A DNA stretch of 31,390 nucleotides from JBAYFX01 sp041666965 (GCA_041666965.1 JBAYFX010000009.1:1-31390); one strand, 5' to 3'. Shown: positions 14,603 to 22,891, numbered from the stretch's first letter. Made by a program: numbers and translations. Notes: generated from the sequence alone by a model not told the origin.

Positions 14603-17600
14603 ATGGAGTATATTGAACTGGGTAATCTAATCAAAATAGAGCGTGAAAAACGTGGATGGAGTCAAGCAGATCTCGCTTCTGCGTTAAAAAGAGGGCAACA
14701 GGCAATTAGTCGCTGGGAGAACGGTAACTCAAGACCTAAACGGGACGATTTGTTAAAGTTAGCGGACCTTTTTTCTGGAGATATTGAGGAATGGCATTTA
14801 AAAGCAGGTTACCAAACTGAGAGACCTGACAATGCTTTGGTACCGTTTTTACCTTTGGATAGCTTAACTGCCGAAAACTTCGAACTATTTTGTCGCGATT
14901 TAATACAAAACCTCAACCCGGGCGCTGACGTTCAGCGATACGGCTCTCAAGGTGATGAGCAAGAAGGGATTGATATTTATGCTAAACATACCGATGGCAA
15001 AGTTTTAGATTACCAATGTAAGCGTCATAAACAATTTGGGCCAACTGATGTTAGTAATGCAATCTCGTTGACAGATTTTGAAGCAAGCCATCACCATTTA
15101 CTGTTATCCCGTAGGGCAACATCTAGAGCAAGAAAAATTATACTCCTGAACAAAAACTGGTCCCTTTGGGATTTAGAAGACATATCTTCTAAAATACGTT
15201 ATCTGGACAGTGATCATGCCGCAAGGATTGTGGAAACATATTTCCCTGGTTGGCGTAAAAAATTTTTAGGTCTTGAAGAACCGAGTCCTTGGCTTACATC
15301 AAAAGAGTTTTATCAATTACTAGCAAACAAAACAAAGTTATTTAGTCATGGGTGGAATTTTGTCGGTCGACAGAAAGAAATAAAGTTACTTAGAGAGTTT
15401 GTTGTACAAAAAGAGTTGCAGGCAATTGTTATTAGTGGTCGAGGGGGTATTGGCAAGAGCCGAATGCTGAAGTTTTGGGCTGATGAAATTAGCAAAGTAT
15501 CTGTTGTCAGATTTGTGTCGTCGGGAACTGAGGTAAAACCTTCTAATATAGAGTTACTTCCCACTGGACCATCTTTTTTAGTGATTGACGATGTTCATGA
15601 AAGACCCGATTTGGTCACCATTTTAGATGGAATTGCACGATTAAGACCAGAGATGAAACTAGTATTGAGTACTCGGCCATATGGCGTGGCACGTTTAAAC
15701 GACGATTTAACTCGCATAGGAGTTAGTTTTGATCGTGATCGTCAAATCAATCTTACAGACCTTAGTGTTGAAGACTCACAAATTCTTGCAGAAGAAATCC
15801 TGTCTGATGTAGGCGGTGACATAAAATATGCTAAACGCATCGCGGAAATTACTAAAGATTGTCCATTGGCTACTGTAATAGGAAGCAGACTGGTCGGGAA
15901 AGGACAAATTAAACCAGAACTGCTAAATAACGTTGAGGTTTTTAGAGAAGAATTGCTTCTGAGTTTTAGAAATGTTATTGCCGGAGAAATCGGAGGTTCG
16001 GATTCTAAGAACATACGTGATTTACTTGACTATTTGTCTCTTGTCCAACCATTTAATCCTTCGGATCCAACATTTCTAAAACCGACTGAGGAGATATTAA
16101 AAACGCCTTTTGACAAAACAATTAGAGATATTGGAGAACTGGAGGATGCCGGTGTATTACTTCGTCGAGGTAGTAAATTAAGGATAGTACCAGACCTACT
16201 AGCTGATTATATTAGGGCAAGGGCTTCATATAATGAAAAAAATAACATGTCTACAGGGTTTGCAGAGAGAGTATTTAAGGTAGTGGAAAACGATTTGGCT
16301 ACTAATTTGCTGGTTAACATTAGTCAGTTAGACTGGCGTTTATCGATAGATGGTATAAGATCATCTTTACTTAATGAGGTATGGGCAAGTCTTAAAGTAC
16401 AATTTAGAGCCGCAAAAATTTTTGAAAGATCCTTGATACTTAAGGCAATTGAAAAAGTATCCTACTACCAACCGGGGCATGCCCTAGACTTTGTTCACCT
16501 AGCTCTAGATGAGCCGACCGACGAGGTAGAAAAAGAACAGCCAGCTTTTTTGTTTACAGAACCAAATTACGATATGGTTATTAAAGAGGTTCCACCCATA
16601 CTTCGATATGTTGCCTACAACCAAGATCATATTTTAGAATCATTGGATCTACTTAAGGATCTTGCAAAACTAGACCACAGACCAACAAATTCTCACCCGA
16701 ATCATCCACTTCGAATACTACAAGAACTGGCTTCCATTGAGCCAGGTAAACCCATTGCTTACATAGATACGGTGGCAAATTATGTGATTACCTGGTTAGA
16801 ATCTGAAACAACACCAAACTTTTCTCCTTTTGATGTACTCGACGAGCTTCTTAAAACTGAGGGGCGCCAGTCTGAAGCAAAAGGCCTAACATTAACGTTA
16901 AAACCTTTTAGAGTTAAACCGGAAGCTGTAGCCAAACTTAGACAAGGCGTGCTTAACGCAGCATTCGAAGCATTATATAACAGTTCTTTGGAAATATCTT
17001 CACGTGCAGTAAAGACGATAGGTTCAGGATTACATTATCCGTTTGGCTTTTCAATTAAAAACATTTCCCAAGACGAATTGGCGGTTTGGGACAAGGAGTT
17101 TCTCATCACACTAGGCCGTCTTAAAGATGTAGTTATGGATCCGAAAATTGACCCTTTTATCTCTATGGAGATAAGAAGTGCCATATCGTGGCATTCCAAT
17201 TACAGTGAGACGGGAACAAAAGAAGTCGCCCAAAACATACTTTTATCCATACCCAAAACAATTCCATATGAAGTAACAAGGGCCTTGGTTGATAGCTGGG
17301 GGTGGTCATTTGAAAGAAAAGACGGGAAGGTGGGGCGTGACGAAGCCGAGTTAATAAGATGGCGAGATGATTTAGCTAAAAGAGTAACAACACACTATAA
17401 AGACGACTTCGATGGACTTATAAAAATACTGGAAGAACGAATAGATTCAATGAATATCGCGAAAATATCTCGAAGCCCAGATGCCGGTCCATTCCTTGGA
17501 TCACTTATGGACAGTTCTATTGATTTTGCTGAGTATCTCGGTAATTATTTATTGTCCAACTCAAAGTCACCGTTAGCTATTTGGTTCAATGTTGTAATAA

Positions 17601-18682
17601 CAGTAATAAATAAGAGTAATCCTGACATCTCAACTTCTTTCATCCAAAGAGCCGTTAGCGAAAATGCAGATGTTCTCACTCGGTGTGTTGCGGGGGCCCT
17701 GGGGTGGGGTTTACGTGGTGTCACAATAACCAACGAAGAAATAGAAGTTATTAAGATTCTTTCTGTCTCGAAAGACCCTTGGATAAGGCAATCCATCGTT
17801 AATGCTGTTAAAAGATTTTCTCCGGAAAACAAATCTACCGCTTTAGAGATTTTATTAAGCATCGACTTAACAGATTCTCAAAAAGTTGCCGAAGAAGTGA
17901 CTGGTGAATTCGAAAGTCAATATAGTGTGTTTAAAATCGCGGATCTTTCTGAAGATCAACTACAAACGTTATTAAACCAGCTTGTTAAGTGTCCATCAAT
18001 TGACAGCTATGAAATATGCCTGTTCTTAAGCCACATTTCATTATCAAACCCAGAGTTAACCCTTAAAATGTTACAGAGTCGTGTCGAATACAAAGAAAGT
18101 AATCCAAAATTGAAGGAGTATGAGCCATTGCCTCATTCAATGGATAATAACGCACAACTACGTTTTCAAGAAACACCTAATTATGAGAAAATTTTAAGAA
18201 ATGTACGGGACTGGAGCACAGTTGATACTGGCAACTGGATACGTCCGTATTTTGGACTAATACTCTTTAAACTGGTTTCTTCTGGCTACGATGATGTCAC
18301 ATTAAAAATACTTGAAGAATGGGTATACTCAACTGACGAGAAACTAGTGGAGGCAGCTGCCGATCTCTTAACTGAGGCAAACACTTCTTTTATTTGGGAT
18401 AACCAACAATATATTATCAATATCTTAGAACAGGCCCAAAAACATGGCATCGCTTGCTATAAAAGAGTCTGTTCGTCCATGCACACATTGGCTGTACATG
18501 GAGGACGTAGTGGAACTGTTGGTGAACCATTTCCCGAAGACATAATCCAGAGGGATCGATCATATGAACTTATGACGAAGCTGCCCCCAGGGTCTCCAGC
18601 ACAACGTTTTTTCAAATTGTTATACGAAGAGGCGCTTAGTGAAATTAAACGTCATACCAGAGAGGATTTTGATTTTGAATAA
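14603..18682 (+). CDS. XRE-HTH / Mrr-like nuclease / STAND NTPase / helical-repeat fusion, candidate antiviral sensor
   Basis: A 1359-aa protein with four parts. Residues 5-70 form an XRE-type helix-turn-helix (REKRGWSQADLASAL, then QAISRWENGNSRP). Residues 88-215 resemble Mrr-type PD-(D/E)xK restriction endonucleases: ENFELFCRDLI, then GIDI (D124) and QCK (Q138, K140), the expected D-(x)n-QxK spacing. Residues 250-430 form a STAND/NB-ARC-like NTPase: FVGR at 253-256, Walker A GRGGIGKS at 279-286, Walker B FLVIDD at 325-330, STRP at 356-359 and CPLA at 420-423 (the GLPLA position). A winged-helix-like segment follows near 505-545, then about 810 residues of helical, partly HEAT-like sequence to the end. 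Nuclease + STAND + long repeat sensor is the plan of Avs-type antiviral proteins, in which repeats recognise a phage protein and oligomerisation switches on the nuclease. The N-terminal HTH is unusual. AGA and ATA codons look more frequent than in neighbouring housekeeping genes, suggesting transfer. The defence role is inference. Confidence 0.88.
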   Translation: MEYIELGNLIKIEREKRGWSQADLASALKRGQQAISRWENGNSRPKRDDLLKLADLFSGDIEEWHLKAGYQTERPDNALVPFLPLDSLTAENFELFCRDLIQNLNPGADVQRYGSQGDEQEGIDIYAKHTDGKVLDYQCKRHKQFGPTDVSNAISLTDFEASHHHLLLSRRATSRARKIILLNKNWSLWDLEDISSKIRYLDSDHAARIVETYFPGWRKKFLGLEEPSPWLTSKEFYQLLANKTKLFSHGWNFVGRQKEIKLLREFVVQKELQAIVISGRGGIGKSRMLKFWADEISKVSVVRFVSSGTEVKPSNIELLPTGPSFLVIDDVHERPDLVTILDGIARLRPEMKLVLSTRPYGVARLNDDLTRIGVSFDRDRQINLTDLSVEDSQILAEEILSDVGGDIKYAKRIAEITKDCPLATVIGSRLVGKGQIKPELLNNVEVFREELLLSFRNVIAGEIGGSDSKNIRDLLDYLSLVQPFNPSDPTFLKPTEEILKTPFDKTIRDIGELEDAGVLLRRGSKLRIVPDLLADYIRARASYNEKNNMSTGFAERVFKVVENDLATNLLVNISQLDWRLSIDGIRSSLLNEVWASLKVQFRAAKIFERSLILKAIEKVSYYQPGHALDFVHLALDEPTDEVEKEQPAFLFTEPNYDMVIKEVPPILRYVAYNQDHILESLDLLKDLAKLDHRPTNSHPNHPLRILQELASIEPGKPIAYIDTVANYVITWLESETTPNFSPFDVLDELLKTEGRQSEAKGLTLTLKPFRVKPEAVAKLRQGVLNAAFEALYNSSLEISSRAVKTIGSGLHYPFGFSIKNISQDELAVWDKEFLITLGRLKDVVMDPKIDPFISMEIRSAISWHSNYSETGTKEVAQNILLSIPKTIPYEVTRALVDSWGWSFERKDGKVGRDEAELIRWRDDLAKRVTTHYKDDFDGLIKILEERIDSMNIAKISRSPDAGPFLGSLMDSSIDFAEYLGNYLLSNSKSPLAIWFNVVITVINKSNPDISTSFIQRAVSENADVLTRCVAGALGWGLRGVTITNEEIEVIKILSVSKDPWIRQSIVNAVKRFSPENKSTALEILLSIDLTDSQKVAEEVTGEFESQYSVFKIADLSEDQLQTLLNQLVKCPSIDSYEICLFLSHISLSNPELTLKMLQSRVEYKESNPKLKEYEPLPHSMDNNAQLRFQETPNYEKILRNVRDWSTVDTGNWIRPYFGLILFKLVSSGYDDVTLKILEEWVYSTDEKLVEAAADLLTEANTSFIWDNQQYIINILEQAQKHGIACYKRVCSSMHTLAVHGGRSGTVGEPFPEDIIQRDRSYELMTKLPPGSPAQRFFKLLYEEALSEIKRHTREDFDFE

Positions 18683-18965
18683 AACAATATATGCAGACAA
18701 TTGCAATGCAATTACATTCAGCAATGCCACTCAGTCAGCACTCATTGCTTACAACACAACTAACCAAAATTTGGCGGCGGTAAAAGGGAGCAATAACATA
18801 AGAAAACTTAAGATCCTAGCTTCAATGGTTGCTGAAAAAGAATGTTTTAATTTTGCCACACTGATCAAGGTTGGAATCAAAAAAGTGCTTGAAGGCAATT
18901 ACAATGACTGGGAAAAGTTTATGAAACAAATTGGTTACTTTGACCAACCTCAAATTCCACATTGA
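18675..18965 (+). CDS. Small unknown protein coupled to the nuclease-STAND gene
   Basis: The frame is open from GTG 18639 but the likely start is TTG 18675 (or TTG 18669), because AGAGAGG at 18659-18665 is a suitable Shine-Dalgarno site for it. That start overlaps the last 8 bases of the STAND gene, so translation is coupled. The product is about 96 aa: LNKTIYADNCNAITFSNATQ near the start, a basic middle (KGSNNIRKLKIL), two helices and the end KQIGYFDQPQIPH. No family is recognised. As a coupled partner of a putative defence protein it may be a regulator, inhibitor or extra subunit; this is context only. Confidence 0.6.
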   Translation: MNKTIYADNCNAITFSNATQSALIAYNTTNQNLAAVKGSNNIRKLKILASMVAEKECFNFATLIKVGIKKVLEGNYNDWEKFMKQIGYFDQPQIPH

Positions 18966-18991
18966 TCTTTGTACCCAGGCTGAGAAATAAC

Positions 18992-19150
18992 TCAAGATTT
19001 TATACTTTTTACTAAACCGTCCAGGAAGCACTGCTCTTTATCCTTTGCGTTCGTACAGCCTTTTGTGGCGTCGTAGCCCCATTTAACTTGTTGCTCAGAA
19101 AATCTAACTTGGTTGTTTGAGGTACAGACTGTTTTGATTTTGACAGTCAA
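18992..19150 (-). CDS. Short orphan ORF beside the tRNA locus
   Basis: A 52-codon open frame from TTG 19150 (in frame after a TAA that lies just past the tRNA 3' end) to TGA 18992. It reads TVKIKTVCTSNNQVRFSEQQ, then VKWGYDATKGCTNAKDKEQC and ends FLDGLVKSIKS. The composition looks like real protein, with three cysteines, and may be the tail of a larger gene cut off at the tRNA. There is no clear ribosome binding site. It may be a remnant or chance. Confidence 0.25.
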   Translation of the reverse strand: MTVKIKTVCTSNNQVRFSEQQVKWGYDATKGCTNAKDKEQCFLDGLVKSIKS

Positions 19151-19208
19151 CGAATTCTGTTACTTTTTGGTGACCCCACGGGGAGTCGAACCCCGGTTAT
19201 TTGGATGA

Positions 19209-19320
19209 CCTGCCCGCAGGGTGCTAAACAATGTGACGCTACCGGGAGTCGAACCCGGGTTAGTAGGATGAGAACCTACCGTCCTAACCACTAGACGATA
19301 GCGCCAGCTTTGCAGGCGGG
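19209..19320 (-). other. Intervening sequence in the outer tRNA-Glu anticodon loop
   Basis: 112 nt between positions 34 and 35 of the outer tRNA. Its ends can pair: minus-strand CCCGCCTGCA (19320-19311) with TGCGGGCAGG (19218-19209), 10 positions with one C-A mismatch and one G-U. The pairing would extend the anticodon stem beyond the open TTC/TCAT bases. It is too short for a group I intron and 72 of its bases are a complete tRNA gene. Confidence 0.75.
19234..19305 (-). tRNA. tRNA-Glu (CTC), nested inside the outer tRNA
   Basis: A complete 72-nt cloverleaf on the minus strand: acceptor GGCGCTA/TAGCGTC with one G-U, D arm GTC-TAGTGGTTAG-GAC, anticodon stem GTAGG/CCTAC with loop TTCTCAT (anticodon CTC, decoding GAG), variable TAAC, T arm CCGGG-TTCGACT-CCCGG, discriminator A. 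CCA is not encoded. Its D arm differs from that of the outer tRNA by one base, so the two are close paralogues. It appears fully functional. Confidence 0.93.
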
Positions 19321-19365
19321 GAACCAAATGTCCTAACCGCTAGACGATGGGGCCTTACTTTGCGC

Positions 19366-19377
19366 TACAATTAACCT
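19366..19377 (+). promoter_or_regulatory. Leaderless promoter of the GT-C gene
   Basis: TACAAT (19366-19371) lies 6 bases before the ATG at 19378. The upstream promoter region overlaps the 5' half of the minus-strand tRNA. Confidence 0.5.
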
Positions 19378-20493
19378 ATGAATTTTAGCAAATTTCGCCC
19401 AGAGTTGAAGCTAGCGGTTTTTTCCCTATTATCCACGCTTGTTTTCTGGCTAACTTTCTCCCTAAATTTACCAACCCGCCTTGGCTTCCCCCCCTCCAGC
19501 ATGGAGACTTTGTTTGCCAATTATGATGGGCCCTACTATTTAGTAATAGCCAAGTGTGGTTATGTCCCAAGCTGTATCGCTACCCAGTTTGCTCTCCCCA
19601 CGCCTCTTGAGTATTATCCGGCTCATCTTCCGGGTTATCCCCTGATTATCCGGACTCTTGACATATTTTTTACCGGTCCTTGGGCCATGTTAGTCGCCAC
19701 TCTTTTGGGCACCATGCTGTTGTCAATCATTTTCTACCACTTTTTACGCCATTATCTTAGCCCTAAAGTATCTTTTTGGCTTTCAATTCTGTTGATGTTT
19801 TTCCCGCCCCGTTTGTTAGTTTTACGCTTAATTGGTTCTCCAGAAACCTGGTATTTGGCCTCAATTGTCGGTTCAATTCTTTTCTTTCTTAAACAAAAAT
19901 ATCTCCCCTCAGCTCTTTTAGCGGTTCTGGCTCAAAGTTTAAAAAGCCCCGGAATTTTACTTCCAGCCGCTTTCTTTTTGTCGCTTCTATTCCAAAAAAA
20001 GCTCTCCGCCCGTCGTTTTTGGCCTTATTTACTTGTCCCACTTTCAGTTCTCCTTATCTTTTCACTCTTCGGGCGCGATACCGGTGACTTTTTGGCCTAC
20101 TTTAATTCTGGTGACAATATTCATTTAGTCGCCTTTCCTTATGCTGTCTTTCTAAGTTTCCGCTCCTGGCTGGGAACTATCTGGCTTGAAGACATTATTT
20201 ATTTGTTTTTCCTTATCTTCATTGGTTTGTTTTTGTTGCGCCGTTATTGGCCTCAGCCCACTTTTATTTTCCCCCTAATCTACACTCTTGCCTCAATTTT
20301 TGTAGCTCATCGGGACCTATCCCGCTACTTGGCCCCGGTTTACCCATTCATGATCCTTGCTTTCGCCCCCTATCTTCGCCAAAAGCCGGTCTATTATTCT
20401 CTTCTTTTGATTCTTCCGGCAGTCATTCTCTATGCCATCAATTTCATAATTGGCAATACCGCCCCTATTGTTAACTGGACGCCCTATTTATGA
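19378..20493 (+). CDS. GT-C family membrane glycosyltransferase, PIG-V-like
   Basis: A 371-aa protein with about ten membrane helices. After the first helix comes an external loop with NYDGPYYLVIAKCGY and YYPAHLPGYPLIIR. This matches the W/NxDxxWYxxIAxxGY ... FFPxYPLLIR pattern of PIG-V-type mannosyltransferases of the GT-C fold, with D50 in NYDG as the likely catalytic aspartate. Such enzymes use lipid-linked sugars at the outer face of the membrane. Its stop overlaps the start of the next gene by 4 bases (20490-20493), so the two are coupled. The sugar and acceptor are unknown. The start is fixed by TACAAT 6 bases upstream. Confidence 0.75.
   Translation: MNFSKFRPELKLAVFSLLSTLVFWLTFSLNLPTRLGFPPSSMETLFANYDGPYYLVIAKCGYVPSCIATQFALPTPLEYYPAHLPGYPLIIRTLDIFFTGPWAMLVATLLGTMLLSIIFYHFLRHYLSPKVSFWLSILLMFFPPRLLVLRLIGSPETWYLASIVGSILFFLKQKYLPSALLAVLAQSLKSPGILLPAAFFLSLLFQKKLSARRFWPYLLVPLSVLLIFSLFGRDTGDFLAYFNSGDNIHLVAFPYAVFLSFRSWLGTIWLEDIIYLFFLIFIGLFLLRRYWPQPTFIFPLIYTLASIFVAHRDLSRYLAPVYPFMILAFAPYLRQKPVYYSLLLILPAVILYAINFIIGNTAPIVNWTPYL
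19382..19390 (-). promoter_or_regulatory. Possible extended -10 of the tRNA-Glu locus
   Basis: On the minus strand TGC-TAAAAT (box 19382-19387) lies about 27 bases before the 5' end of the outer tRNA, inside the first codons of the divergent GT-C gene. No clear -35 was found. Confidence 0.4.
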
Positions 20494-22061
20494 TCATTCG
20501 CAACACCAATACCGCCATCCGCGCCCATCTAATCCGCTCCTACGACCTTTTCAGTAACGGTAAAGAATTTGCCCTTGCCGATTTGTTTGATACCTATTTA
20601 CAAATGCAGCCCTCTCTCCATTCGCTTCTTACGAATCCTAAACAAATTGACACACCAGCCCTAAATTACTCTCTTGCCCGCCTCCCCCAGGAAATCTTTA
20701 AAACTCAAAAAATTATTTTTGGCCAAACCGACACTGATTTTATAAACTCAGGAATTATCAGCTTTAGCCGTTGGCAAGAAGTCACTGCCCCCTCTCGTCG
20801 GCGTTATTATCGTTTTGACCCAACACGCGGTACGCTATTAGTCTATATTTCTTCCGACTCAGATATTGATGATTTTGTTTCTACGCTTTTATCTTTAGCC
20901 CTAGAAGTCAATAAAATAGTCGAAAATCGTTTGCCTTGTCCGGATTCTGTCAATCTCACTCTGGCTCCAAATCTAAAAAAAATAACACTATTGGTTACTC
21001 CTCACAATCAAGATGGCTACCAGCAAATTGTCAAAGCTTGGCTGGATACAGTTTCGGCCAAGTCCCTGATGCTTGATTTAGCCAATACTCCGGTTTATTT
21101 AGTTTCTTCCAATACTCATAGCTTGGTAAATATAATTGGTGGTTATGTTCGCCTTAGCCAGGATCAGATTTTTAATTATGTTACCTCACGCCATCCCGAT
21201 CTTTCCGCTGTCTGGGAAAACATTAAGTCCGGTGGCAACCAAATTCGAACTAATGATTTTCTTTATTATGCCTCCTCAGTTTACTTTAAAGAAAACCCGC
21301 TTGAGCAGCGATTCCGCCAGGAGTATGAAACTGGTTTAGGAATTCGCTCGGTTAGATCCTCCTCTGCGCTTGCCTCAGAGGTTCAATTTATACCCATTAA
21401 CACACTTTCCACATCCCGTTACGCCGACTCTAATCTTGTTCTTCCCAATCCTCAAGCAATATCCGAGAGTAAGGCGTTAATTGTCAACTTTGATTATCCA
21501 CTTGGTTGGGCGGCTTATTTTTTACTCCGCCAACTCCTCACATTTTTCAACCAGGTTAAGGGCGTCTATATCATCGGTAAGGCTGCCATTCTCACTGGAA
21601 ATGTAGGGGATATTCAAATACCTACCACCGTCTACGATGAAAAAACCGGTAACACTTTTAAATTATCCAATGTTTTTAACAGTCAATTTAATTATCAGGG
21701 TCTGCAAACTGAAATTCTCAACAATCAAAAAGCTGTTTGTGTCTATGGCACTTATTTAGAAAACAGTTCTCAGCTTAACGGTTATATTGATACCGGATTT
21801 AATATAATTGAAATGGAATCCGGCCCCTACTTAACGGCTTTCTCTGAACACTTCAACATCACCCCAACCGGAACCTCCGGCCAAAACATAAATCTAACCA
21901 CACCGCCGCTTGATTTAGGAATTATTAACTATGCCTCCGACAATCCTTTAACTCAAAATTTAGGCGCCGGCGCCATGGCCCTCAGAGGTATCGAACCTAC
22001 TTATCTGGCTTCTATTGCCGCCGTCCAACGGATTGTTAATCTTGAATCTGGTTTAGTCTAA
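20490..22061 (+). CDS. Large protein with nucleoside-phosphorylase-like C-terminal half
   Basis: 523 aa, cytoplasmic, no signal or membrane helix. The N-terminal half (about 1-270) is not recognised. The C-terminal half has VKGVYIIGKAAILTGNVGDI, then IPTTVYDEKTGNTF, and later INTGF-like DTGFNIIEMESGPYLTAFSE. The GDI.IP strand and the EMESG motif resemble the phosphate- and nucleoside-binding parts of the PNP/MTAN phosphorylase superfamily. The family may correspond to an unnamed DUF. Translation is coupled to the GT-C gene through ATGA. Its 3' end overlaps the convergent dprA by 26 bases. The reaction is unknown; the superfamily call is moderately supported. Confidence 0.6.
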   Translation: MIIRNTNTAIRAHLIRSYDLFSNGKEFALADLFDTYLQMQPSLHSLLTNPKQIDTPALNYSLARLPQEIFKTQKIIFGQTDTDFINSGIISFSRWQEVTAPSRRRYYRFDPTRGTLLVYISSDSDIDDFVSTLLSLALEVNKIVENRLPCPDSVNLTLAPNLKKITLLVTPHNQDGYQQIVKAWLDTVSAKSLMLDLANTPVYLVSSNTHSLVNIIGGYVRLSQDQIFNYVTSRHPDLSAVWENIKSGGNQIRTNDFLYYASSVYFKENPLEQRFRQEYETGLGIRSVRSSSALASEVQFIPINTLSTSRYADSNLVLPNPQAISESKALIVNFDYPLGWAAYFLLRQLLTFFNQVKGVYIIGKAAILTGNVGDIQIPTTVYDEKTGNTFKLSNVFNSQFNYQGLQTEILNNQKAVCVYGTYLENSSQLNGYIDTGFNIIEMESGPYLTAFSEHFNITPTGTSGQNINLTTPPLDLGIINYASDNPLTQNLGAGAMALRGIEPTYLASIAAVQRIVNLESGLV

Positions 22062-22890
22062 ACCCTCCCTCTGCTTCCACCAATTTTCCCTCGAGTACCA
22101 GCATTGAAGCTCTTCCTAAAATTTCCCCCACCGGCTGTTTAAGTTTCACTGCCAACTCATTGGCGTTTAATGTCTCATTCTCAAGCATCTTTAATAATGG
22201 GTCTTGTTGACCAGTTAGGCTAAGTTCAAGTTGTTTTGTTTCACCAGCATCAATCTCCTCAGGGTTTGATAACATTTGGGCTGCTCCGGTTTTAATCAGC
22301 CAGTTAGTACCCCTCGATATTCGGCTGGTAATTGGTCCGGGTACAGCAAAGACTTTCTTTCCTAATCGTTTACCAATTTTGGCCGTTCCCAAACTTCCCG
22401 ATGCTAAATCAGCTTCGACCACAATTATTCCCAAAGTTGACAGACCTCCCACTATTAAGTTTCGCTGAGGGAAACTCCACCTCGTCGATTTAAAGTCATT
22501 CTCAAATGGAGATAATATTAGTCCTCTGTTTTCCAATATATTTTGGGCTAATGGTTTAAAGCTGTTAAGTTGGGAGTAGCCCAGTCCGTAACCTAAAACG
22601 GCAATCGTTACTCCACCCATTTTGGCACACATTTTGTGAGCTTCCTGGTCAACCCCGTACATAAATCCCGAAATTACGCTGATATTTTTAGCTACCAAGT
22701 AAGGCACAATCCTTTCGATTACTTCTTGCCCGTATTTACTCATGCGTCTACTACCCACAATCGCCACCGTCTTGGTAAATTTTTCTTCCTCCCATTGGCC
22801 CCAATAGTTAAGTGACTCAAATTTTAGTTTCTTAATTCCCACCGGATACTTATCATCAGTTTTGTATATTCTTTTAGGTGCCCAAAGCAT
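22036..22890 (-). CDS. dprA: DNA processing protein DprA
   Basis: DprA binds incoming single-stranded DNA and loads RecA in natural transformation. I start it at ATG 22890, one base after the yraN stop, giving 284 aa; the frame stays open to 22947 but that part overlaps yraN. The Rossmann-type domain has TVAIVGSRRMSKYG, VISGFMYGVDQEAH, TIAVLGYGLG, FPQRNLIVGGLS and GSLGTAKIGKRLGKKVFAVPG, all DprA hallmarks. The C-terminus (LLKMLENETLNANELAVKLK) is the winged-helix domain. There is no N-terminal SAM domain. It is the last gene of the comM-yraN-dprA operon. Confidence 0.94.
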   Translation of the reverse strand: MLWAPKRIYKTDDKYPVGIKKLKFESLNYWGQWEEEKFTKTVAIVGSRRMSKYGQEVIERIVPYLVAKNISVISGFMYGVDQEAHKMCAKMGGVTIAVLGYGLGYSQLNSFKPLAQNILENRGLILSPFENDFKSTRWSFPQRNLIVGGLSTLGIIVVEADLASGSLGTAKIGKRLGKKVFAVPGPITSRISRGTNWLIKTGAAQMLSNPEEIDAGETKQLELSLTGQQDPLLKMLENETLNANELAVKLKQPVGEILGRASMLVLEGKLVEAEGGFRLNQIQD

Positions 22891-22891
22891 T

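Larger units (their letters stand above)
19168..19354 (-). tRNA. Split tRNA-Glu (CTC) interrupted by a 112-nt insert that contains another tRNA
   Basis: On the minus strand the 5' half is 19354-19321 (GGCCCCATCGTCTAGCGGTT, through the anticodon stem TTTGG and the loop bases TTC). The 3' half is 19208-19168: TCAT, CCAAA, TAAC, then the T arm CGGGG-TTCGACT-CCCCG, acceptor TGGGGTC, A and an encoded CCA. The halves pair perfectly: 7-bp acceptor (one G-U), 5-bp anticodon stem. Joining 34 to 35 gives a 7-base loop TTCTCAT and a canonical 72-nt tRNA-Glu plus CCA. Whether the product is spliced, or the gene is dead, cannot be seen. Confidence 0.85.

Noticed and set aside
19209..19320. Group I intron in the outer tRNA
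   Set aside because: The insert is 112 nt, of which 72 are a tRNA; there is no space for the P3-P9 core.
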